Source: Candidatus Eiseniibacteriota bacterium
Lineage (GTDB): Bacteria > Eisenbacteria > RBG-16-71-46 > JAGVPR01
Direction: 5' to 3'
DNA length: 20,737 nucleotides
Assembly: GCA_020052115.1 (NCBI GenBank)
Contig: JAGVPR010000246.1
Location: 1 to 20,737 of the forward strand
The notes beneath the pieces were generated by a model. That model saw only the letters and a program-made list of their open reading frames with translations. It ran no database searches and was not told where the DNA came from. The translations under genes and the position numbers were made by a program. Positions 1-6,948 of the stretch are shown here, piece after piece (positions within the stretch are counted from its first letter, which is position 1; each line of letters opens with the position of its first letter).

Positions 1-1163
1 ACGCCGCCATCGCGAACGCGCGGGCACTGGCGATCGCCGGTATCACGGCCGCGACACCGGATCCGGACGGCGGACGCATCGAGCGCGATACCGCCGGCGA
101 GCCAACCGGCGTGCTCGTTGACAACGCCATCAATCTCCTCCTGCCGCACGTCCCCGCGGAGACCCCGGCGCGCGTTCGCGAGGCGATCGAGCGCGCGCAG
201 ACGCACCTTCTCGAGCGCGGGCTCACGCTGGTGGGCGATGCCGGGATTGACGAGACGACCTTCTCTGTCTATCGCGCGATGGTGGACGAAGGAGCGCTCA
301 AGATCCGCGTGCACGCCATGGTGGAAGCGCCGGGCGACGGTTTCGAGCCGGCGCTCGAGCGCGGTCCGTGGACCGATCCAGGCGGGAAGCTCGCCGTGCG
401 CGCGGTCAAGCTCTTCGCCGATGGGGCGCTCGGCTCGCGCGGCGCGGCACTTCTGGCGCCGTACGACGACGATCCGGACAATTCGGGGCTGCTTCTACGT
501 CCGGCGAAGGAGATCGAAGCGATCTGCCGGCGCGCCGCCCGGCGGGGATTCCAGCCCTGCGTGCACGCCATCGGGGATCGCGCGAACCGCATCGTGCTCG
601 ACATCTTCGAACGCCTGCTCCGCGAGCACCCGAGCGCCCGCCTCCGGCCGCGACTCGAGCATGCTCAAGTGCTCGCCCCCGAGGACATCGCGCGCTTCGG
701 CGCGCTCGGCGTCATCGCCTCGGTGCAGCCGGTTCACTGCTCTTCGGACATGCCGTGGGCCGGAGGCCGCCTCGGCGCGGAACGGCTCCGTGGCGCCTAC
801 GCATGGCGCTCGCTCCTTGATGGCGGCGCGGCGCTGGCCGCGGGTTCGGACTTCCCTGTCGAGAGCGCCGATCCTCTGCCCGGGCTCTACGCGGCCGTCA
901 CCCGCCGGGACAGAGACCCCCGCTCCCGCCGCGAATGGAATCCTCGCGAGAAGCTGACGTTCGAGGAGGCATTGGCTGCCTTCACTGGCGGGGGGGCCTT
1001 TGCAGCGTTCGTCGAGGATCACATCGGGAAGCTCACGCCGGGATGCGAAGCCGACTTCGTCATCGTGGAAGGTCTTGTCCCGGAAGAGCCGGACACGTAC
1101 CTCGCGGCGCACGCGGCGGCGACGTTCGTCGCGGGCCGATTGCAGGCCGGCGCGGTCCGGTAG
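1..1163 (+). CDS. YtcJ-like metal-dependent amidohydrolase, 5' truncated by the window
   Basis: The reading frame is open from base 3 to the TAG at 1161-1163, so the N-terminus lies outside the window. The first visible residues (roughly NARALAIAGITAATPDPDGG) match the middle of YtcJ-type amidohydrolase family 3 proteins. Later landmarks are the VKLFADGALGSRGA stretch with the usually carbamylated lysine, HAIGDRANR, a SVQPVHCSSD block, AAGSDFPVE (metal-ligand Asp) and the C-terminal GKLTPGCEADFVIVEG strand that closes the composite beta domain. The N-terminal HxH metal site is not visible. These are cytosolic hydrolases of amides or related C-N bonds; the substrate cannot be told from sequence. 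The gene converges on the end of the minus-strand pilus cluster, with only 42 bp between stop codons. Internal GTG or ATG codons around 111-118 are not the true start, because homology continues upstream of them. Confidence 0.9.
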   Translation, partial: AAIANARALAIAGITAATPDPDGGRIERDTAGEPTGVLVDNAINLLLPHVPAETPARVREAIERAQTHLLERGLTLVGDAGIDETTFSVYRAMVDEGALKIRVHAMVEAPGDGFEPALERGPWTDPGGKLAVRAVKLFADGALGSRGAALLAPYDDDPDNSGLLLRPAKEIEAICRRAARRGFQPCVHAIGDRANRIVLDIFERLLREHPSARLRPRLEHAQVLAPEDIARFGALGVIASVQPVHCSSDMPWAGGRLGAERLRGAYAWRSLLDGGAALAAGSDFPVESADPLPGLYAAVTRRDRDPRSRREWNPREKLTFEEALAAFTGGGAFAAFVEDHIGKLTPGCEADFVIVEGLVPEEPDTYLAAHAAATFVAGRLQAGAVR

Positions 1164-1180
1164 CCGGGCGGAGTCGCCGG

Positions 1181-1192
1181 GGGCGGCCGCCC
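1181..1192. other. 12-bp palindrome between convergent genes
   Basis: GGGCGGCCGCCC is a perfect palindrome in the 42-bp gap between the amidohydrolase stop and the stop of the last pilus-cluster gene. It could form a short GC stem in either transcript, but no T-tract follows on either strand, so calling it a bidirectional terminator would be speculative. In a GC-rich genome such a palindrome may be chance. Confidence 0.25.
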
Positions 1193-1205
1193 TTCCGGTC
1201 GCTCC

Positions 1206-1940
1206 TCAGCTACGCCGGACGAACACCCAGTAGCCCACCGCGAGCAGCAGCGCTCCGAGCAGGACAATCGTGGACTCGGGTCCGTAGCTCTTCATGACCG
1301 GATCGAAGAACGACGTGGCTCCGTTCCACACCGAGAGCAAGAGCTTCCCGCCCGCCGATCCGACCTCGCCGATATCATGGGTCTGGCCGACCGTGAAACG
1401 GCCGCTCGCGGCATCCCGCTGGACGCCGAAGACCCAGGCGATTCCGTAGAGGATGGCGGCCAGAACGCCGAGTTGAAATGCGAATTTCACCATCCAAAGG
1501 CCGGGCAGCCCCCGGCGCATCTTTCTCACGGGGATGCCCGTAGGGACGCCGCTCGGCCGGCGCGCGGACGGCAGCCTCTCGCGGCCGAGCTTCATCCCCT
1601 TGAGCTTGTTCAGGAAGAGGAAGTGCTCGTGCCACCGGCGCTCGAACTCCTCGAGATCGCGCGCCACCGGGGTGCCGGCGCCATCCAAGTTTCGATAGCG
1701 GTTGAGCAGGTCGGTCATCGCGCGGGAGTGATTCTGCGAATCCATGGCCGACCCGGCCGGGCAGGCCGTCACGAGAAGCGGAAGCAGTGCCGCGAGCCGT
1801 GCTTTCAGGGCCAGGAATTCTGCCTCCTGCTGCGCCGTCGCCGCCCCCGGCTCCCTGGGGGCCAGCACCGCGTCCCGATATTCCGTCCAGCCGCTGATGA
1901 GCTTCCGGAGTTTCCAGTGCGCCATGAGCGAAGTGAACAT
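1206..1940 (-). CDS. Unrecognised two-TM membrane protein at the end of the pilus cluster
   Basis: I do not recognise this 244-residue protein. It starts at ATG 1940, preceded by a near-perfect AAGGAGGT six bases upstream; a TTG two codons earlier is less likely. Residues 1-145 are cytosolic-looking, charged and mostly helical. Two hydrophobic segments follow: about 149-172 (VKFAFQLGVLAAILYGIAWVFGV) and about 222-242 (STIVLLGALLLAVGYWVFV), joined by a roughly 50-residue loop, and the protein ends in RRS. There is no signal peptide, prepilin motif or catalytic motif. It lies 51 bp after pilT on the same strand and ends the cluster, so it is probably co-transcribed and may be a pilus accessory or an inner-membrane partner of the motor; that is inference from position only. 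It could also be an unrelated downstream gene. Confidence 0.8.
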   Translation of the reverse strand: MFTSLMAHWKLRKLISGWTEYRDAVLAPREPGAATAQQEAEFLALKARLAALLPLLVTACPAGSAMDSQNHSRAMTDLLNRYRNLDGAGTPVARDLEEFERRWHEHFLFLNKLKGMKLGRERLPSARRPSGVPTGIPVRKMRRGLPGLWMVKFAFQLGVLAAILYGIAWVFGVQRDAASGRFTVGQTHDIGEVGSAGGKLLLSVWNGATSFFDPVMKSYGPESTIVLLGALLLAVGYWVFVRRS

Positions 1941-1991
1941 GTCCAACCTCCTTCCCGAGGAATCCGCTTCCGCATCGCGAGCCGCCGGTTA

Positions 1992-3062
1992 CTAGGCGGC
2001 GCGCACCAACCTCCGGATCTTCTCGGGATCCTGAATCCGGGTGATCACACTGGCCGCATCCACGATCCGCTCATCGAACAGCTCCATCAGGGAGTCGTCC
2101 ATCAGGACCATGCCCTCGTCCGCCGAGCCCGAGATCACGTTGTTGACTTGGTGGATCTTTCCGTCGCGGACGAGATTGGCGATCGCGTTATTGACGAACA
2201 TGATTTCGCGCCCTGCGATGCGGCCCTTGCTATCGCTCCGACGGAGCAAGACCTGCGATATCACCATGCGAAGGCTCAGGGAGAGGCGTGTCCGGATCTC
2301 CGACTGATGCTCCACGGGGAAGACGTCAATGATGCGGTTCACCGTCTTCGACGCGGACGCGGTGGCCATCGTGCTGACCACGATGTTGCCCGTCTCGGCC
2401 GCCGTCAAGGCGATCTCGATCGTCTCCCGGTCGCGCATCTCGCCGACGAAGATGATGTGCGGCATCTGGCGAAGGGCGCTTCGCAGCCCGCGCGCGTAGC
2501 TCTTCGTATCGGATCCGAGCTCCCTCTGATCCACGATGCACACCTGCGAGGGCAGGACGAACTCGATCGGGTCTTCGATCGTGATCACGTGCTTCGCGAC
2601 ATCGTGCTCCGTGTTGAGGAAATTCAGAAAGCTCGCGATCGTCGTGGACTTGCCGGCGCCCGTGGGGCCCGTGATGAGAATGAGTCCACCCGGGGTGTTC
2701 ACCATCTGCATGAGGAGCCGGTCGGACACGCCGATATCAGTGTAGTGCGGGATATGGAACGGCACCACGCGCAGAACCGCGGCAATCGTCCCCTTCTGCC
2801 TGTAGACGCTCACTCGGAAACGCGAAAGGTCCGGGATATGGAACGCCATGTCCAGCTCGCGTTCCTGCTCGAACTCCTTCCGCCGGTCGCTCCCGAGCAC
2901 GGAATACGCGAGCCGCTCGGTGTCCGCCGGCGTCAGCTTCTGCGACGCGTCGTACGGCTCGAGGACGCCGTGCACGTGAAACGTCACCGGCGACCAGGCC
3001 GAGAGGATGATGTCGGACGCGCCCCGGCGTACGCCCTCGTGCAGGATCTCCGTGATCTCCAT
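1992..3062 (-). CDS. pilT: PilT-like type IV pilus retraction ATPase with altered His box
   Basis: This 356-aa secretion-superfamily ATPase has normal PilT length and layout: PAS-like N-terminal domain (1-100) and RecA-like domain (110-350). Walker A GPTGAGKST is at 132-140, the Asp box TIEDPIE at 161-167, and the Walker B region IIFVGEMRD at 203-211 with catalytic-type E208. A C-terminal AIANLVRDGK segment corresponds to PilT AIRNLIRE. PilT hexamers power pilus retraction and twitching at the inner membrane. Several positions depart from the family. The His box, normally TLHT, reads TMAT (231-234), so the histidine is Ala233. The usual RQDPD before Walker B reads RQMPH. The N-terminal ASDLHL reads ASDIIL. 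The frame is intact, with no sign of decay. It begins 8 bp after pilQ, with an AGGAATAGGG ribosome site inside the pilQ end. PilU or a regulatory paralogue is an alternative, although PilU usually keeps the His. Confidence 0.9.
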   Translation of the reverse strand: MEITEILHEGVRRGASDIILSAWSPVTFHVHGVLEPYDASQKLTPADTERLAYSVLGSDRRKEFEQERELDMAFHIPDLSRFRVSVYRQKGTIAAVLRVVPFHIPHYTDIGVSDRLLMQMVNTPGGLILITGPTGAGKSTTIASFLNFLNTEHDVAKHVITIEDPIEFVLPSQVCIVDQRELGSDTKSYARGLRSALRQMPHIIFVGEMRDRETIEIALTAAETGNIVVSTMATASASKTVNRIIDVFPVEHQSEIRTRLSLSLRMVISQVLLRRSDSKGRIAGREIMFVNNAIANLVRDGKIHQVNNVISGSADEGMVLMDDSLMELFDERIVDAASVITRIQDPEKIRRLVRAA

Positions 3063-3070
3063 GTCTGGCC

Positions 3071-4372
3071 CTATTCCTTCTCGAGGGACGGCGCCTGCGG
3101 TAGGCTCGCGCCTTCGTCGCCCACGATCGTCGGCGTGATCTCGATCACCAGGTCGAGCCTGACCTCATCGTTGCTCTGATGCCGGAACAGGTGACCCAGG
3201 AGCGGGATGTCTCCGAGCAGAGGGACCTTCTTGACCGACTGGCGATTCTCCTCGGAGAGGAGACCGCCGAGGTAGATCTTCTGGCCGTCCTTCACCCGGA
3301 CCAGCGCGCGGGCACGCCGCGTCGAGGTCTGCGGCAGGTCGTCATCCGGGCCGACGAATGCGACGATGCGGGACACCTCCGGTATCACGAGCGTCGTGAT
3401 GAACCCGTCCGGAGAGATTCGAGGGGTGATCGCGAGTTTCACGCCCACGTCAATCTTCTCGAGTTGGATCTGCGAGACCACTCCGCCGGCCCCCCCCGTT
3501 GACGACAGCGAGGTGATCACGACCGGCACCGTCTCGCCGGCGAAGATCTCGGCCGCAGTGTTGTCGAGCGTCACGAGTTTCGAGTGGGAGAGCAGTCGGG
3601 CGTTGCCGTTCGAGATCAGAGCGTCCAGCGCGATCTCGAACGCCGACCGCTGACGGAAGAGGTCCTCCGTTTCGTCGGCCTTGAGGTAGCTCAACTGCTG
3701 CGGGACCTTGCCCTGCGGGCTCATGCCCGCATCGCCCTCGGTGACCACCGTGCCCCACTTCGCGATCTTCTCCCAGTCAATGCCGATCTCCAGCAGGCGG
3801 CTCGTGTTCACCTCGATGAGGCGCGCCTCGAGCTGGACCTGGCCTGGCTTCCGATCAATCTCCTCGAGTGCCGCGGCGACCTGGTCCACGACGGACTGGC
3901 TCGCGTGCACGAGGATCCGGTTGCTCACGGGGCTCGCCGTCACCCCCTGCGTGAGAGGCTCGAGCAGCTTCTGAACGTCCACGGCGCTCGCGAACCGCAG
4001 GTCGAAGACCCGCGTCACGAGCCCTGTCTCGGTCGCGAGACGCTGCACGTCGGCCACCAGGATCGAATTCCCGACACGTTCGTAGCCCAGACCTGCCGCC
4101 CGGACGACCAGGTTCAGCGCCTCGTCGAACTCGGTGTTCTTGAGGTGGATCGAGATCGTTCGCCCCTGGACGTCGGGACTGGTCACGATGTTCAGGCCGC
4201 TTCTCGACGCCAGGATCTGCAGCACATCATTCACGCCGGTGCCTTCGGCGTCGAGCGTGATGAGCAGCTTCTCGTCCCCCTGCGCCGGCGCCGGCGACGG
4301 CATCGCCATCAAGAGAAGCGAGGCGGCGGCCACCGCCATCACGACCGGCCAAATCCGCTCGGTTTTCGGCAT
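3071..4372 (-). CDS. pilQ: Type IV pilus secretin PilQ (short form)
   Basis: This 433-aa secretin forms the outer-membrane channel for the pilus. It starts at ATG 4372, with GGAGG nine bases upstream; a GTG one codon earlier is also possible. A Sec signal peptide covers about residues 1-30 (hydrophobic core, then SPAPA before Q). Next come an STN-type domain (about 36-108, with NDVLQILASRSGLNIV), a secretin N1-type domain (about 118-185, ending in QVQLEARLIEVN) and the secretin C domain (about 240-418), with the family signature VPLLGDIPLLGHLF. Proteobacterial PilQ is usually 600-750 aa with N-terminal AMIN domains; none are present here, so peptidoglycan attachment must differ or be supplied by another protein. 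It sits between pilP-like and pilT genes. GspD of type II secretion is an alternative family, but the pilMNO neighbours favour PilQ. Confidence 0.93.
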   Translation of the reverse strand: MPKTERIWPVVMAVAAASLLLMAMPSPAPAQGDEKLLITLDAEGTGVNDVLQILASRSGLNIVTSPDVQGRTISIHLKNTEFDEALNLVVRAAGLGYERVGNSILVADVQRLATETGLVTRVFDLRFASAVDVQKLLEPLTQGVTASPVSNRILVHASQSVVDQVAAALEEIDRKPGQVQLEARLIEVNTSRLLEIGIDWEKIAKWGTVVTEGDAGMSPQGKVPQQLSYLKADETEDLFRQRSAFEIALDALISNGNARLLSHSKLVTLDNTAAEIFAGETVPVVITSLSSTGGAGGVVSQIQLEKIDVGVKLAITPRISPDGFITTLVIPEVSRIVAFVGPDDDLPQTSTRRARALVRVKDGQKIYLGGLLSEENRQSVKKVPLLGDIPLLGHLFRHQSNDEVRLDLVIEITPTIVGDEGASLPQAPSLEKE

Positions 4373-4385
4373 CACGCATCGCCTC

Positions 4386-4850
4386 CTACGGAGAAGACAG
4401 AGCGACGGATCTCCCTGCTCTCGAAACCGTCACCGACGAAGGATGAATCGCAACCACGGTCCATCCGAGGAACTTGTCACCCTCATGAAGCCGAGGCGAC
4501 AGGCTGTCGCCGACGGCGATCTGAACGACCCGATCCGAACGATCCACCAGGAGAAACCGCGCAACGGGACGGTGCTCCGCTCTTCGCGGCTGCTCCGCAT
4601 CAACGACATGAGCCGACGCCTCGCTGAAGGGATTGCGAGCGCACGGAGGGGCGGCGGAGGCCGCCAGGCTGTGGGACGCGAGCGAGTCCCCTTCCGTGAT
4701 GGATTGCGGGGCCGCGGCCTGATCCGCGCGATCACCGCTGAGAACGGCCGAAGCGACCTGGCAGCTCCGGACGCCGAGGAACAGCCCCACGCCGAGTAGG
4801 ACGATCCAAGACATCAGAAAGGCACGCTGCCCGCTCCCGTTTTCCGCCAT
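4386..4850 (-). CDS. PilP/GspC-like periplasmic alignment protein with TM anchor
   Basis: This 154-aa protein starts at ATG 4850, with a GAGGAG ribosome site about nine bases upstream. It has one N-terminal TM segment (about residues 12-28), a low-complexity Ala/Ser linker (about 35-70), an ARNPF motif (71-75) resembling the RDPF found before the PilP beta domain, and a C-terminal small beta domain (about 98-152) with a visible pattern: LLVDRSDRVVQIAVGDSL, GWTVVAIH, VTVSRAGRSVAL. That pattern fits the PilP / GspC homology-region fold, which links the PilN-PilO inner-membrane complex to the PilQ N domains. Position between pilO and pilQ supports it. Classical PilP is a lipoprotein; here there is no convincing lipobox, so it is anchored like GspC. 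Identification rests on weak fold-type similarity plus synteny. Confidence 0.72.
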   Translation of the reverse strand: MAENGSGQRAFLMSWIVLLGVGLFLGVRSCQVASAVLSGDRADQAAAPQSITEGDSLASHSLAASAAPPCARNPFSEASAHVVDAEQPRRAEHRPVARFLLVDRSDRVVQIAVGDSLSPRLHEGDKFLGWTVVAIHPSSVTVSRAGRSVALSSP

Positions 4851-4867
4851 CTCGCTCGCTCCTCTAT

Positions 4868-5389
4868 TCAGGGGCTGTAGACCGAAACGTTCAACCGCGC
4901 TTCCAGAGCGCTGCCTTCCCCCTGCTGCTCGATCGCCAGCGCGTCCACGCTCACGAGCCGATCGCCGGTCTCCAGATCGCGCACCAACGCCGTGATGTTC
5001 CGATAGCTGCCCTGCATCCGGAGAAAGAAGCGAGTACAGGTGAGCTCGCCTTCGACGTTGACTCCCTCCATGATCATCTCGCGACCGACCAACCCGGCCG
5101 CGGAGACCATCCGCCCCACAAGCGTGACGGGGTCTTCCTCCTTCAGCGCCCGAATCGCGCTCTCAAGATCAGGCGAACCGAGCGCGGCGGCCGCATCTCG
5201 AGCCTGCTGCTCCCGCGCCTGAATCGGGCGGAGGTCCGCTTGGAGCACCTCGCGGCGCTCCTTCATCCGTCGCTTGCCATTCAGCTGGCCGCGCGTGAAC
5301 GCGGCGTCCACGACCACCCCCAGGACCAGCAGAACCCCGGACAAGACCAAGAGCAACCGTCCCGGCGCATTCCACGCGATCCGCTGCAT
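4868..5389 (-). CDS. pilO: PilO-like inner-membrane alignment protein
   Basis: This is a 173-aa bitopic protein: short cytosolic N-terminus, TM segment about 11-27, a charged coiled-coil-like helix about 33-70, then a periplasmic ferredoxin-like alpha/beta region with FFLRMQGSYRNITALVRDLE, the typical PilO element (normally similar to GxYHxLxxFLxxL). PilO pairs with PilN to form the inner-membrane part of the T4P alignment complex. I chose ATG 5389: it overlaps the pilN TGA in a TGATG junction, which suggests translational coupling, and a CAGGAG ribosome site lies nine bases upstream. A start nine codons earlier would overlap pilN by 28 bases. The next gene begins 17 bp after the stop. Confidence 0.87.
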   Translation of the reverse strand: MQRIAWNAPGRLLLVLSGVLLVLGVVVDAAFTRGQLNGKRRMKERREVLQADLRPIQAREQQARDAAAALGSPDLESAIRALKEEDPVTLVGRMVSAAGLVGREMIMEGVNVEGELTCTRFFLRMQGSYRNITALVRDLETGDRLVSVDALAIEQQGEGSALEARLNVSVYSP

Positions 5390-5946
5390 CACGGCGTACT
5401 CCTGGCGGCTTGGCACGAGACCTTGAAGCGGCCCGAGTCCCCACCCTCGACGGTCTCCAGGGCCACCTGGGGGAAATCTTCGGCAACCTGAGGATTGTTG
5501 CTGAGCGACTTCGTGAAACGCGACAGGGGGTCAAGCCCCGAGCCGCCCGAGCGAACGAGGCCGGCGAGATCCAATCGCGGCTGGCGGCCTCGATCGCCGT
5601 CCTGGCCCGTCAACTCAGTGAGCACTAGCGACGGCTCGATGGCGCACGAGAGGGCCGCGAGCTTCGGATACCACTCGCAACGGCTCTGACGCACGGCCAG
5701 GATCTGAGCCGCCACAGCGAGTTCCGGAGGAGGTTGAGACCCGGCGGCCACCAAGCGGTTCAGACGATCAACCTCGGCTGCGAGACCGTTCGCCTGCTCC
5801 CTGAGCAGAAGACCGCCGATCGCGAGCGAGACGATCAGCACGGCCTCGGCCCCGGCAACCGCGACCATGAGGGCCGTCCAGAGGCTGTTGCGCTTCGCCT
5901 CCTTGCGCTTGGAGAAGTACTCGCGGTAGAGGCTGATCCTATACAT
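5389..5946 (-). CDS. pilN: PilN-like inner-membrane alignment protein
   Basis: This 185-aa protein begins MYRISLYREYFSKRK, close to the conserved cytosolic PilN tail that docks into PilM. A TM segment follows at about 23-47 (ALMVAVAGAEAVLIVSLAIGGLLL), then a coiled-coil start (EVDRLNRLV) and a periplasmic domain. PilN partners PilO and PilM in the alignment complex. I favour ATG 5946, which overlaps the end of pilM by 8 bases; ATG 5955 and a start at 5976 are in frame but give longer tails that do not resemble the family. The 3' end is coupled to pilO. Confidence 0.87.
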   Translation of the reverse strand: MYRISLYREYFSKRKEAKRNSLWTALMVAVAGAEAVLIVSLAIGGLLLREQANGLAAEVDRLNRLVAAGSQPPPELAVAAQILAVRQSRCEWYPKLAALSCAIEPSLVLTELTGQDGDRGRQPRLDLAGLVRSGGSGLDPLSRFTKSLSNNPQVAEDFPQVALETVEGGDSGRFKVSCQAARSTP

Positions 5947-6937
5947 CCTGACCATCCCACCAGCGGCAGAGCCCAAGAGCCGTCACGAACCGCGGGCCGG
6001 CGGCCGCAACTGCCTCCACCCCTCGAGCCGACCCCGCAATCCCCTGCAGCGGGTTCAACGTCGCCACGGGGAGGCCCAGGATCTGCTCGAGTCCCTCGGG
6101 CAGTCCCTTCAGCGCCGCCCCGCCGCCGGCCAGGTAGATGGCCTTGACGCCGCGGCGGTACCGGCCTCTGTAGAACGTGATCGTCTCGCGGATCCGCCCG
6201 CTCAGTTCGGTCAGTGAGCCTTGGAGTTCCGCGCGTCCGTTGGAGTAGGCTCCGGCCGCGACGCTCCGCGTGAGGAACCCCCCCTCCGGGTGGACGAGAT
6301 GGAGCCTCGCTTGATCGGCGCCCAGATCCAGGAACCCATAGCCCGATTCGTTTGCATCCTCTGACGAGGGGAATGGATGCGTCGCCAGAAGCGCGTTCAG
6401 GCCCGCGAGCTGCTCCAGGTCCACAACCTCCGGCTCGATGCCGACGCGGCCGAGCACACGGATCGGAAAATCCCGCACCGGACGCGGCGCCGCAACGAGC
6501 AGCACCCTCATCTCCTCCTGCGCCTCATCGCCTCCGCCCCGCATGTGACCCAGGATCTGGAAGTCGAAGCACGGTGACTCCATTCCGTCGAGAAAGAGAT
6601 GCTTCTTCGCCTCGAATGGGAGCGCCCGGCGCAGATCCCGCTCGCTGAGAACGGGCATCGAGACCTCGCGCACGCTGACTGCGTCACCGCCGATGGCCAC
6701 GGCCACGCGGCCGAGGCTCCTCCGGGAGAGCCCAAGACGGTCGAGCAGCCGGGAGAGGGCGCCGGCGGCCCGGACATCATCCGCGAGCCCCTCGGCCGGC
6801 GGGTCCCAGTCCTCGACGCCCACGTGCGTAGCCCGCTCCAAGCCGGCGCCGCCGACGCCGCGAACGAGCTTCACGCTCGTGGTGCCGAGATCAATCCCTG
6901 TCCGGGCCTTTGTTCCTCCCATCCCGGGCATCGGCAT
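5939..6937 (-). CDS. pilM: PilM actin-like ATPase of the pilus alignment complex
   Basis: This 332-aa protein has the actin/FtsA-type nucleotide-binding elements of PilM: phosphate-1 loop GIDLGTTSVKLV (14-25), a second phosphate loop region GFLDLGADQARL (201-212) and an adenosine motif AIYLAGGGAALKGLP (266-280). RRALPFEAKKHLFLD (103-117) matches the PilM segment near the PilN-binding site. PilM is cytosolic and binds the PilN N-terminus, coupling motor ATPases to PilN/O/P. Start ATG 6937 has GGAGG six bases upstream. The gene begins 11 bp after the pilX-like stop and overlaps pilN by 8 bases. Confidence 0.93.
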   Translation of the reverse strand: MPMPGMGGTKARTGIDLGTTSVKLVRGVGGAGLERATHVGVEDWDPPAEGLADDVRAAGALSRLLDRLGLSRRSLGRVAVAIGGDAVSVREVSMPVLSERDLRRALPFEAKKHLFLDGMESPCFDFQILGHMRGGGDEAQEEMRVLLVAAPRPVRDFPIRVLGRVGIEPEVVDLEQLAGLNALLATHPFPSSEDANESGYGFLDLGADQARLHLVHPEGGFLTRSVAAGAYSNGRAELQGSLTELSGRIRETITFYRGRYRRGVKAIYLAGGGAALKGLPEGLEQILGLPVATLNPLQGIAGSARGVEAVAAAGPRFVTALGLCRWWDGQDV

Positions 6938-6948
6938 GAATGAGCCTC

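Noticed and set aside
1992..3062. pilT-like gene as a pseudogene because of missing motif residues
   Set aside because: The frame is full length, the start has a ribosome site, and Walker A, Asp box and Walker B Glu are intact; substitutions look like divergence, not decay.
1377..3179. 600-codon plus-strand open frame opposite pilT
   Set aside because: It is the antisense shadow of pilT and its neighbours: His/Arg/Asp-rich composition, no domain, no ribosome site, while the minus strand codes clear conserved motifs.
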